In this document: one piece after another, positions 9,257-20,384 of the stretch | Layout: each line of letters begins with the position of its first letter | Numbering within the stretch: position 1 is the stretch's first letter | NCBI GenBank assembly: GCA_027919835.1 | Contig: JANVFP010000015.1 | Span: 1 to 64,000, forward strand | Length of the DNA: 64,000 bases | Direction of reading: 5' to 3' | DNA from: Lentinula raphanica | Taxonomy: Eukaryota > Basidiomycota > Agaricomycetes > Agaricales > Omphalotaceae | Notes under the pieces: model-generated | Databases searched by the model: none | Told to the model about the DNA's origin: nothing | The model's input: only the letters and a program-made list of their open reading frames with translations | Made by a program: the position numbers and the translations under genes

Positions 9257-11496
9257 ATGTTGTCGAAAGGGTCCGTACTGCTCCTCCTCGCTCATTCAAC
9301 TTTGGGGTACAGACAACCCTACGAATACCTCGAGGCTCTCAATACATTTGGCGCTGCGTATGTCGAACCTGGTTTGAGTCCTCATCTGAAGTGATCTCAC
9401 CTCCCGAGTAGGTTTTCCAATCCCGAGGGTGTCTTTAATGGTTCAGTGCCATCACCTCTCTCCCCCGATGTCGTAGGTCGTATCGATGCTATCACGACGT
9501 TCGTTGGCCAGGATTTGAACGCCGAGTTCCTCTTCGGTCTCTTTTACCAAGACACGCTATTGGCTTCCACAACACAACTCATCGGGATACCCACGGGAAT
9601 GACCATACAGTCTGCTGTTGTCGAACCTCCGGTCGTCGCTGTTAGCTATATCAGTGACATGGCATACCCTACCACCAACTTGACGGTCCCTCTCCAGATC
9701 GATATGTTCATGGCCTTTGACGACGATACCATGAAGGTCGTTTCTTATGACGCTATCCTTCGTCGCATCGACGACCTCATGGCGTATACTTCCCCGCTCC
9801 TAGCACCGCAAATTGCGAAGGAACTCAACAGTACATCCACGAACGTCACTGAGCTTACCATACTCAAGACGGCAGCTGATGTTTGTGCGGTTTCGAGTCT
9901 GTACTGCACGGGCGAAAATCAGCAATACGAGTCCCAGGATGCTTGCCTCGATTTCATGAGTGCATTGCCGTTTGGTGAATCGTGGCAAGGAGGGATGAAT
10001 ACCGGTTGGTGTCGATATATTCACAAGAGTATGTCATTGAGTTCTAGCACGTCGTGTAGTACTAATTTAGCGCACTTGTTTTCAGACCTAGTCCAGTACC
10101 GACCCGACGTTCACTGTCCTCACATCGGTCCAACTGGAGGCGACATGTGTAGAGATCGTAACTATCTCGACGTCACAAGCACTGTTCCCTTCAATCGAAC
10201 CTTACTCTCATACAACTCGAGCTACAACTCCGCCGATATGAAGGGTATAACAGATCATGGCGTTCAACAACTCGTGAAAGTCCAAACTGAGTCAGTTTCA
10301 ATGACCACTGTAGCCTTCGTAAGTGGTTCACTATAGATCAAGCAAAGCCATCGTTGATCTGACTCCATGTACGTAGTATCCTGTCCCCACAGTCATTTAC
10401 ACACTCGTTTTATACATGATGGCCAAAGGAACTGAATTTCTCCTCAGCCAATTTTCCGACCAGTACCGGGATATGTCTTTCGAAAACAAACGAAACACTG
10501 TCACTTACGTCCTCGACACGTTCATCACTTTCGCCGTCCTCGTCTTACAACTCGTCGCATCGCCGATCCTCGCAAGTAAGTTCACTTTCGACAACGTGAA
10601 CATGCTCAAAGCCGGTGCACTCTTGATCTCCGGATTATATATTTTCGAGCTCACCTATCGGCCGTCCATGAGATGGCCATTGCTCATCCATCATTTTTGC
10701 ACGATCTTCGCAATCGTATTGTTGCTCAGCGTGTTGGCATATACGGGACATCCACAAATAGTCGCGGCGGGTGAAATATGGCTTTTCCAGGCCACAACCG
10801 AACAAACTGTTTTCATGGGACTTTTCATGTGTAAGTCGTTTTCGTTTCTGTTTAGGATCTGACATCTAACAAAATCGGGCGGTTTCAGACCGATTGCAAT
10901 TTCCACTTCGCTGGACTCGAAATATGCTCCGGTTCGGAGCAGTACAATCATTGTGAGTATTCTTGACCCCTCGTTCAGTTCGCAGTCATGAATGATTCCT
11001 TCGTTAGCATTTTCAAGCTCGCTTTTGCGGCTTATCTTCTCGCATTCTGGGCCCAGAAGCTTGAACAATTCCACACCTCATCCAAGGATATCGCTCTTTC
11101 GGTCATGCTTGTTACCATCATTGTACTCTTGATGTGTACCCAGATGTGAGACTCAGACTCCCTTTTTTCTTTTTCGTATCACTACTCACTGTGATCATAC
11201 CTTTTCTGATTAGTTATGGTGCTTGGGCTGTATGGTGCCTAGCCGAAAAAGTGAACAGAACCATGCAAGTCATCCGACAACGGCTGCGCGCGGACTCGAA
11301 TGTGACTATCTTTGGAATCTCACCCACGGACGAGAAGGAGAAGTCGTTTGACAGTGAAGCTCTCCAACTTCATGCAGCCTACCCGACCTTGCCGGCTGAC
11401 GCTCATCCGACGACACCAGTGCACGAAGTCCAGTCGGCCGGCTACCATCCTTACAGAATTGCCCCTCGAAGACGATCGGAAACAGAGGTCGTCTGA
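9257..11496 (+). CDS. Large ectodomain plus multi-membrane-span protein (629 aa)
   Basis: Family not recognised. Seven exons close in phase: 9257-9357, 9412-10028, 10086-10318, 10377-10830, 10889-10952, 11008-11145 and 11214-11496. The start gives a signal peptide (MLSKGSVLLLLAHSTLG). Residues about 35-310 are an extracellular-looking domain with N-glycosylation sequons and several Cys (CAVSSLYCTG, DVHCPHIG, GDMCRDRNY). About six hydrophobic segments follow (320-560), then a cytoplasmic tail rich in Pro/Thr ending RRRSETEVV. One membrane segment reads RWPLLIHHFCTI, reminiscent of the His-His motif of TLC (TRAM/LAG1/CLN8) domains. That link is an inference and the domain length is not a clear match. 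Confidence 0.75.
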
Positions 11497-12206
11497 GTTT
11501 GAGGTCGTGTCCCCACTTTTTGATATCCTTATTGTTAACGCACCTATGTTAGGTCGATGTCTTTCATTCATTCAATTTCAACAGTACGAGGTCTAGCCTA
11601 CCCATGATGCATAACCGCAGAGCTTGTCATCCTTGTTGCCTAGAATCCTCTGTTTTGCTCCTTTCTTCTCTGCCCGATTACTTATCGCGACCAAGTCCGA
11701 TGTTTGTATACTGACTCTTATGTAACACAAATGAAGCTGGAAGGGGCCAGCATGTATTCTGCATGTAGTATCATGACGAAAATATATCCATATGCTGCGA
11801 GTGTTATTCAAGTGTTATTCGAGATACCTCATGATGCATGATGACTTACGAGCAAAGGAAACGAGGCTCGAGTATCGGGGAAAAACTCGGGCCCGCTTAT
11901 TACATCCCTGCATGCGGAGAATGGACCACTGAAGTTGCACTGGAGAGTGAAACTTCGAGTTGTCTGATTCCACGAAAAGTACAAACATGTACCGGTAGGC
12001 CAGAGTGGCATCGCGTCCCGTTAGTTCAGCAGGTGAGCGCCCACACAGAGCTCTCAATCATGATATCACTCCAGCAAGATAAGCAGAGCACGCTCAGCAT
12101 AATATAGTATTAGTTACGTCGTCGTTTACATAAATAACATGAGTGGAAGAAAAGAAAACATCATCCTTGTCTAAGTATCTTACATCTACACATTAATCGA
12201 GTGAGT
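11497..12206. other. Intergenic between convergent genes, no gene seen
   Basis: Separates the 3' ends of the plus-strand membrane protein and the minus-strand permease. Short frames here overlap on both strands without domain or splice support. Confidence 0.5.
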
Positions 12207-14713
12207 TCAAATGCTGGTCACAGGCAGATGTGGTATGCTTACCAGCCATTGCCAGAAGGCCTCAAGCTTGTTTTTGGGTGGGGGCTCGTCGTAACTAGCG
12301 GTCATTGTGGGTCAGTTCTAGCCCAACTGATAACTGAGGAGGACTTACTCTTCGGCTTCGATCTCCGCAATGTTGCTGACGAAGTCCATGTCACGGGCCT
12401 TTACTATAGGTTGACGATAGACGAATTTAGCGCCAATGTATAGCAAGGGGAAGCCTGCGAGAGGAAGATAGTTGGTGACGAAGGTAGCTGTGTCCCACTC
12501 TCCCTTCAAGAAGACGCTGAATCCGCTGAACTGTTATTCTTAAGTGTGAGAAGAGAGTTTATGAGATGTAGAAAACAGGCACGTACCACGCAGAACAGCA
12601 TCGTCATGAACAGCGCATACCAAGCGGCATAGGGCTAATACACAATGTATAAGCAACTTGAACATCAGAAATTCTGAACGTCATACCTGAAGAGGAGCGA
12701 TGTAGGGAAGTCTTGAGCGGTCAAAGCCTTGAACTTTAAGGCCCTTGTGGAATCGCTGAGGTACAAGTCAGTCTCGAGCTTTTGATAAAAGAAAGGACAA
12801 TCGCACAATATAGGTCAGATTGATCCCGAACCATGTAAGCAAGCCGGCCATGGCTTTACGAGGATATCAGTACACAGTGAAGAATGAAACGTAGATATGT
12901 ACGCACAGGTCATGTTAGAGAACCAACCGAAAACAGTGCCGGCGCCAGAGCTTACACCCATGAAAGCGAGCAAAGAGAAGGAAGCGCAAATCAGGAGACA
13001 GATATACGGAAGACCCTTCTTTGAAGTTCGCATTAAGAATCGGGGAGCATTTCCAGAGATGGCAAGACCGTCTATGAAATAATTCAACGACTTACACGAG
13101 CAGCAAAATGCAATCGACTTACAGAGTGCACGCGAGCTAGTGTATAAGTCAGAGCTTGCAGCGGACCAAGCTGAGGTGAGGAGACAAGCGTTGATGAGCT
13201 ACGAATGAGTTAACACACAATCAGAAACGCCCCGACCATCATGAGATTTGATACTAACCGAAGGAAGGCCAGAGATTCCAGCATTCTGAATGGCGATGAC
13301 GAAGGGTGAGGATGCGGCAGTTCCACTATCCAAGTTGAGGTCGGGGTCGTTCGAAGGAACGAGAAGGCCAATGACGAAGGTACCGCCAATGTAGAAAAGA
13401 AGAATACGAACGTAGACACGTTTGATAGCTTTGGGAAGATTGCGTCTAGGGTTTTTGGCTTCACCAGCAGCGATCTGATCATCCGAGTTCAAGTAAACGG
13501 TGATCTCATTGACAAGAATGAAGATACATACAGCAACGATTTCTGTCCCGATGAAAGAGAAAGCAGCCTGGGAGATAACGGCCCACCAGCCAAGGAATCG
13601 GCCAGTAGCACCAGAGATCCCATCGTATTGCACAAAAGGTCCAGGCTGGTGATGAAATCAGATTTATTCAGATGCATATGTTCAGAAACGTCTCACGTTT
13701 TTCCAATACCGGAAACCAAGACGATCGTGGTTGGGACCGCCTGCATGGACAATGACTGAGTGGATTTGCTTCAAAAGAACTGCTTGACACACCTCCAAGG
13801 TCGATAACGATACCCAAAATGATCAAGCCGGTGATAGTTAAGACCTTAATACTGGCGAAGATGAACTCTGCTTCTCCGTAAACACCTAAGCAGCAGATTT
13901 AGATCAGTAGAAGAAGAAAGGAAGATTTTTCACATACCGGCACCACACATATTGATAGCCACGACCACGAGAAGGCAAATAGTGATCCAAGCGTAGTTCA
14001 GTTGAGTATTGGAATCCCAGTAGTTGATGAGAACTGCAGCGGCGGAAAGTTCAGCGGGCAAGATAATTGTCCAGTTGTACCAGTAGTTCCATCCCATAGC
14101 GAAACTGAATGCTATAGGTAGCGTTAATAGGAGCAATGTCAAAGATGATGTGAACCATACCTGGGTCGACGAAACGTTCGGCGAGTTTGATGTGTCCACC
14201 ACCGATGGGAAGATATGCGACCTGGACGACAGGAGTTAGGAAGCTTGGATGATGCTTTACATTGCATGTTTCTCACCATTTCTCCAAGGGAAATCATAGT
14301 AGCCCAGCAGACCGTTCCGACCGTCATGTAACCGAGAACCATACCTATGAAGGCAAAATTAGGAAGATGCAATTCGTAGTAAAGATGAAGAGACTTACCG
14401 ACAGGACCACCATGACGAAGAGCATTGGCAGTTCCTATACAAACAAATGGGCAACGAGAGCATTGAAGTGAAGGGTGAACCTACCCAAGAACAATCCAGT
14501 TCCGATAACACCTCCGATACTAGAAGAGAGGTATCATCAGCATGAAGGGAGTGGACGAAACGGAAAGATACCTTACCTTATCATGGCGATGTGCCGGTTC
14601 TTCAACTGTCTGTGAAGACCTTGGCCAGCCTCCCCAGAATGAAAAGCGTTGTTGGACTCGACGTCCGAGCCATTGTGGGAGTACGCTTTGTCGATCTTTT
14701 CGTTACTTGACAT
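12207..14713 (-). CDS. Amino-acid permease (YAT family)
   Basis: Proton-coupled uptake of amino acids at the plasma membrane is the family role; the substrate is not predictable. The protein starts MSSNEKIDKAYSHNGSDVES, a hydrophilic cytoplasmic N terminus. After the first intron comes the family signature IGGVIGTGLFLGTANALRHGGPVG. Later blocks include TVCWATMISLGEM, PIGGGHIKLAERFVDP and FAMGWNYWYNWTIILPAELSAAAVLINYW, all diagnostic of fungal YAT permeases (TC 2.A.3.10) with 12 membrane spans. The C terminus is the short tail after YDEPPPKNKLEAFWQWLV. About ten small introns are needed. The last few residues depend on whether the final GTAAGC is used as a donor; I read through it to the TGA at 12207-12209. 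No break was seen. Confidence 0.9.
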
Positions 14714-15301
14714 TGGAAAAGAGAGTGAAGAGCAAAGGGGAGCTTAGGGAAATCAGCAATACCAAAACCATATGTCCTTTATAGTCATATCCCAGGTACG
14801 GGACGTATGTCGAATGGAGAACATTCAGTACCCACCGTATGATCAAATCTATATCTGGTACAGATCTCGCTAAATCTTCTCGTTATCTCTGGCTATGTAT
14901 GTTGCAACTGTAACATCGAACCCGACGCTTCGACTTGCGTTTCGCAAATGGTCGTATCGAACCTATCGCAAGTAAACCACACCCATTTCCCTACGTTCTT
15001 TCTAGCTCTGAAGGTGAGCTTTTGCCCATATCTCATTCTGATTCACGGGAACTTTGAGCGCCACCGAGCACCAACTGTTAGCAAATACGAAATGGACGAA
15101 TGATAAAAACGCAAGTTGTCGAACCGATAATAATTTACTTCCGCATAAAATGACCGCATGCTTCCAATGATTTTCGAGCTCCGCACCCGCACAGCAATTG
15201 ATAACGACTTTCACAGCGCCGGAGAGGAGCGAAGTGCGCTGGAGAGTGCTTCGAGCCTCAGAATATTGCATTGACATGAAGGATCACCGTTCTACATCGT
15301 T
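14714..15301. other. Intergenic / permease upstream region
   Basis: Holds the permease promoter on the minus strand and the 3' flank of the kinase-like gene. No gene was seen; the short minus-strand frame at 15002-15277 has no support. Confidence 0.5.
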
Positions 15302-17900
15302 CTAGTATAATCCACTATATCCAGTAAACACTTGCGTGAGCAGATTGAAGGGTTTCTGATACCAGGGCTGAGATTCTGACTCTGTCGTATGAGGCATTTC
15401 CACAGCGTCAGACGACGCAATTGGACTCGGAGGAGGAGAAAAGGCTGTGATATCCTCGTGGAAGCGAACCTTGCGGGGTAAGGGCCCATCGTGGCCCAAC
15501 GGCGCATCATATGGTCTGGAGAGCTGATTTGGCTGTTTTCGACTGTCTGTATCAGGACCTAACACAGCACTCTCCGACGAAGCATGAGCATCATCCCTTT
15601 CGACAGGTTTGAGTCGCATGGAATCAGGCTCCCTTATCAGTACATCTGGGCTCGTATGTTCCAGGTTATGCTGTATCTCGCTAAGTGTACGTTTCAAGTT
15701 GCCCAACGACCGGGGATGGCGTGGACCCATGACTCTCTTATCAGGGTGTCGCAGTGCAGCCATAGCGAGTTCATTCTCCCTCCTATGTAGTCGTCCTAGA
15801 AAAACCTGCACGTCGGCCTCTGCCCAACGAGGATGATGCGGAAATAACTTGATGAGATCAGGATGTGGCAACTCCTGTAGTGCGCAAGTGCCTAAACTCT
15901 TCATTGCGATTTGAGCCCATGTTCTTTGTTCTGATGCACGCCCAACGGGGGCAGAAGGGTAACGAAGGTTGGGTAACCAAGCATATGCACCCAACCCCAA
16001 AGGCTTTGTTTCGAACGGCGAAGGAGCAAAGAATTCTGAATTGCCTGTATTCCACTCCGACGGTGAAGAATCAGGAATTGAATCAGCTAAGCAAAGAGAG
16101 TTCTGAGAAGTGCCTGCTGTTGTGATAGGAAGCGATGAAAGCAGTTCTTCGCTTCCATCGTCCAAACGAGACCGCTTGATAGGACGTTCTGAAGTATGAG
16201 AATCGAACGGCGAGGCACGTTTCCTGGTCAATGAGACTCTAGCGGTTTCTTGATTCAGAAGATCGCGCGCTATCGAGGGAAGGAGATCACCCGGAACCTG
16301 TGCAGGAAATTCCGCTAAATCGCGAAGGATATTGAGTCGCTCGAAGGAGCCGGTGGGGAGTGATAAGTCGTGTGCTGATACAGAGGGGAACGGATCTAGT
16401 GTTGAACGAGGGAATACATCCTCGAGACTGAGGGCCTTTTGCTTTTGCCTGATGTCCATATCGATTGGGGAAGGAAACTGGGTGGGTCTGGATTGCACTG
16501 AAGGAACCTTTACGGGGTGAGCGAATGTATCTTCGTTATCAGTTAGTTGCATGTCCCGTTCCGTCTGTACCTGTGCATGCGCAAAGGATGGGCCTGCGCT
16601 TAGTTTCTCGTCGGCGGGCTCTGAAACAGGATCGGACAAAGTCGGAGAAGGATCCAGAGCGTTCAGAAAGGCATGATATGCATTTTTCCGCTGCTCGAAA
16701 GATTGCCCAGGGACGATGAAAACTTGGGGAACGCTACGTGCAACTAGCCAGTCATTCCACTCTTTGATTTTCAGTACAGGAGGATTCAATATGTCATCCT
16801 CGGGTGCCTCTTCCAGTTGAGGTTTATACCCTGGCAATGACAACGATTTCTGAATCTCGGCATCGTTCAGCTGCTTCCGCTTCAGACATCTTTCACGTTT
16901 CTCCTTCTCGTAAAGTCTAGAACCAGGATAGTCCAACTTCACTTTCGCCTTGCGCATTTCCATCCTCTGTTCCGCCTCCGTGGCGGGAAAGAGAAAAAGT
17001 TCTTCGTTGGGTTCGAGAGCGGTACTCTCCTGGAAATCGATAATCGTAACTCGTGCGTCACCACCGATGAGCATATGTCTGAGTTCAATATCTCCGTGTA
17101 AAACTCCACAGGAGTGGATTTGGGCGATAGCATCGACGCATCGTTGCTTGAGCGATAAGGGCATATCTGTACTAGCCTCGATCCAGAATGAGTGATGGGG
17201 TGGCTCCATGACCACATTGATTACGGCTGGGGCAGCGAAAACGCCTATAACGTGGGGCACGCATATCCCTTGCAAAGGCCTCAACTGTTTCTTGTACAAG
17301 GCAAGCTAAAGGAGCACAGATTGAGCGATAAGAGTTACTATAGTAACGATGTGCACACCTCTGAGAAGAAGGCTTTCCATAGCAATCCATGCCACCTGAT
17401 GGCAAAATTCAGCCTGTGATCGAATGAACGAGACGATGTTAATGAACTCACGATTTGCAGATATATTCAATATCGCGACCGGCTGCTCTGCCTTTCCTGT
17501 AAAACGCGGAGCAAACAGCACCGGCTGCAACATGTGTGAGATTGATATGCTTTCAGCGATGATATACACGCTCACCTGACAGAAATCTGCTACTCTCGTC
17601 CGTAATCTTTTGGTCCTTCATCCAATCCCATTTCCCGGACGGCACATATAAGTGCTTAGTGAGATGCGACGGATTGAAGTCGAGTTTCATACTCTGCGGT
17701 TGAGGAGAAGGAGATCTTTCAGGCGTTTCTTGAGATTCTGCGGCGGCGTCAATTACACATTGTAGATCGAGAACGGCGGACTTGGGAGAGGTCGGAGCAG
17801 GAGGAAGAAAGGCTGAAGACTGAGATTGAGCCTGAAGCTCTGGCTCTGGCAGAAGAAGGGTCTGTAGTTGTTTGTAGAATCTCGAAAGAGGATCGAGCAT
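15302..17900 (-). CDS. Protein kinase-like fold protein (834 aa)
   Basis: Three exons close in phase: 17900-17568, 17524-17357 and 17305-15302. Exon 2 gives VLFAPRFTGKAEQPVAILNI, resembling the beta1-beta3 region of kinases with a candidate Lys or substitute. Exon 3 continues LYKKQLRPLQGICVPHVIGVF, then the catalytic-loop-like HGDIELRHMLIGGDAR and VTIIDFQES, where DFQ replaces DFG. The loop HGD instead of HRD and the lack of an activation segment resemble small fungal kinase-like/aminoglycoside-phosphotransferase-type proteins seen in many mushrooms. The following roughly 550 residues are basic, Ser/Pro-rich and probably disordered. Whether it is catalytically active is open. The donor of intron 1 (GTATAT, 43-nt intron) is the weakest part of the model. 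Confidence 0.75.
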
Positions 17901-18309
17901 GGTTCTGTTTAGAGAAAAATTGGTGACGAAGGTAGGTTAGAATTCGGTTGGGTTGCGAAAAGAGATATCAACTATGACCAACCAGCAAATGGGCTGATAT
18001 ATATGCCATGGTCATGGTGAGCGCATAGCATTGATCATATTGAGAACAAGAGTCTGAGAGAAGATAAAACGAACAAAGCCGTTACCAGTTCAAGAACAAG
18101 GGCGTTGGTAGGTCAAAGCTGGGTCTATGTGACACGTGAGGTTCATGGGACCACCTTTTAGATGCAAAATATGCAAGGCTTAGGTTAAATTACTGAATGA
18201 TAGTGCTACTGTACATGCGATTGTGTTTAAGTCTGCTCTATGCCTCTTGGATTATAACGAGTGAATGATAAAATCGTGATTGTACAATCGACGAGCGTTC
18301 ATACGCAAA
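17901..18309. other. Intergenic, promoter side of kinase-like gene
   Basis: No gene seen. Upstream of the kinase-like gene (minus) and downstream of the disordered-protein gene (minus). Confidence 0.5.
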
Positions 18310-19648
18310 TCAACATCCTACGCGTAAGACGAAGGATTCCAGTTCTTCTGACTTCTCATGAGGATTTTCTTCGGAAACGGCAGTCTTGTCTGAATCGTGC
18401 GAGACACGGTGCGCGTCCATATCTTGCTGTTGCTCTACGTTGTCATCAACCTGTTGGTCGCACGATAGAACATTGAGCTCTAAATCGATTGTGGTAATCG
18501 CATTCGAGAGTCGGGAATGTATACTGCAGCCTGGAACCGAGCAGACGAAGTCTCTCTCCCCAGCAAAATTGGTCCAGCTGCCTCTTCTTTCGTATTCTTC
18601 CAGAGTTATGAAATGGCGGGAGTCAGCGTCCCATTCTAGGGTTTCTTGACGTCTAGCATCAAGCCATAACGCCAGAGATCGTGTGTTGGAAGAATCAAAT
18701 GAAGCAACCCCTGGAGAAGGAGGATAGACAGGGGGATTAAAGCTGCCATCAGATAAATGGGTGTTTATAGCCACCAGCGGGGAAGCAGCAGAAACTCGTG
18801 CTTGTTTTTGGCGCATGAACATACGTTTGGCAAAGCCTGCAACGTTCTTCACTGTTCGATGGACCTTTCCAATTCCCCAGGAGCTCTTGACCACCTTCTG
18901 ACTGCCGTCAAGGAGGTCCATGGGCTCTGGAACACGGGTGACGTTCTCTGTGTGACCTGGTAATGAATCGGAGGATTCGGGTGTCAGAAAGATCTGACGC
19001 CGCATAGGTGAGTCCCAAGGTACATAAGGACTATTGGGATGGCGCAGAGAAGGGATCTGAAATAGATCTTTCTGCGTCGTTTCCGCAACGGGTGGAAATA
19101 AGGGTTGAGACAGTGAAGGTAAAGGAGGTAATGCAGGAGGAGTTTCACTCAAGCGTGAAGCACGACGAGAACGGGGAGCGTTCCCAGATGAAATCATAAA
19201 GGATTGAAAGTTGAAATCAAGGTTAGTGTGAAAATGAACACTTGAACCAGAGAGGATAGGAGGAAGAGCTTGGAAGGAGTTGGAAACACTAGGGCGCATA
19301 CTATATCTGGAATCATGACGGACGATCACGGATCCTGTGAAGCTACTTGCGCGCGAAGATGACCTAGCTCTTGCTGGCTAGATTGTGATCTGTCAGTCAA
19401 GCCGTCGAATGTGGAATTTTCGTGCAACATACAACATTGTGATGGTCAGCTGGTGTGGGATCTCCGAGAGGCGAACGGTTGTATGGTCGTCGAAAGGAAT
19501 CGCTCCTGGGCCTCGCAGAGTGCAAAATGATATTCTTCGTTGACGGCGAAGGTGACAGAGGACGATGAGATGATGTTTGGTTCAAATGGATTAAAACAGG
19601 ACTGTCGAGACTAGCAAGACAGCTCTCAATGTCGTTTGGTAAAGACAT
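18310..19648 (-). CDS. Ser/Pro-rich disordered protein (427 aa)
   Basis: Family not recognised. Two exons, 19648-19433 and 19377-18310, are joined by a 55-nt intron with a GTATGT donor; the phase closes. I chose the start at MSLPNDIESCLASLDSP because the upstream in-frame Met lies in a hydrophobic stretch that is likely 5' UTR. The sequence is rich in Ser, Pro and Arg with little predicted fold. It has one patch that could be ordered (DARRQETLEWDADSRHFITL, then CSVPGCSIHSRL with two Cys). The C terminus is acidic (DKTAVSEENPHEKSEELE). Possibly nuclear or regulatory, but nothing specific can be said. Confidence 0.65.
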
Positions 19649-20384
19649 GTTGGGAGATTGGAAAGTGGAGAAGAGTGAAAGGAAAGGAATGAAAAGTAGC
19701 CAATGGCCCAAGAACACGCTGTTGTTGATGTTATGCCAGCGCTGAGATGATGTACAGACGTAAAAAGGTTTGCGAGCGCTCCGCTTCGGAAAGAGTGCTC
19801 ACAAGTAGTCCCGGCCCGGAAATACCGTTAACCATCACTGGGTGCATACCCGGTGCATACATGCCTCTTTTCCGACATTCATCCACGACAACCCACGTCT
19901 ATGTATACAGCAATGGTTATTTCTCTTTTGGCACTTGAGCGCGTAGCCTGCGCTTCTCCTTATCGGATGCTTTACAACTACGGACTCATAACGCTAAATC
20001 CGATGTCCTCAATCATCAATCGACATATAGCTCGTCTCAATTCTTCATTATGCGGAGAAATAGCTTGCGGAAATCAACGCAATCTCGAAGACTTGAACAA
20101 TAGTACCTGGTAGAATACCAGATGACGTTGGACCCATGTCGCTCAAAACCGCTTGCCTTCGGATTATCTGCCTCTCAAGAACTCCGTGCCTGGAATTCAT
20201 CCTTTCACGCTCAAAATGCACGTACCGATTCGTATTTCTGCATCGTTCACGCAAATTTTTCGGTTACAAAGTCGGTTATATCTCGGTCTCCTCTATGGCC
20301 ATTGCCAAGTCGACGTGTGCATCGCCCATATAAAGCCTACCCTCATCGAAAAATGCCAGCTTCGCCTCTTGGTCTTGCAAGGAT
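19649..20384. other. Divergent intergenic region
   Basis: Shared upstream region of the disordered-protein gene (minus) and the GH74 gene (plus). Several overlapping short frames exist but none has domain or splice support. Confidence 0.5.
20329..20335 (+). promoter_or_regulatory. TATA box of GH74 gene
   Basis: TATAAAG in the context CATATAAAG lies 50-56 bp upstream of the GH74 start codon at 20385, a spacing compatible with a short leader. TATA boxes are common in inducible, strongly expressed secreted-enzyme genes of fungi. Confidence 0.5.
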
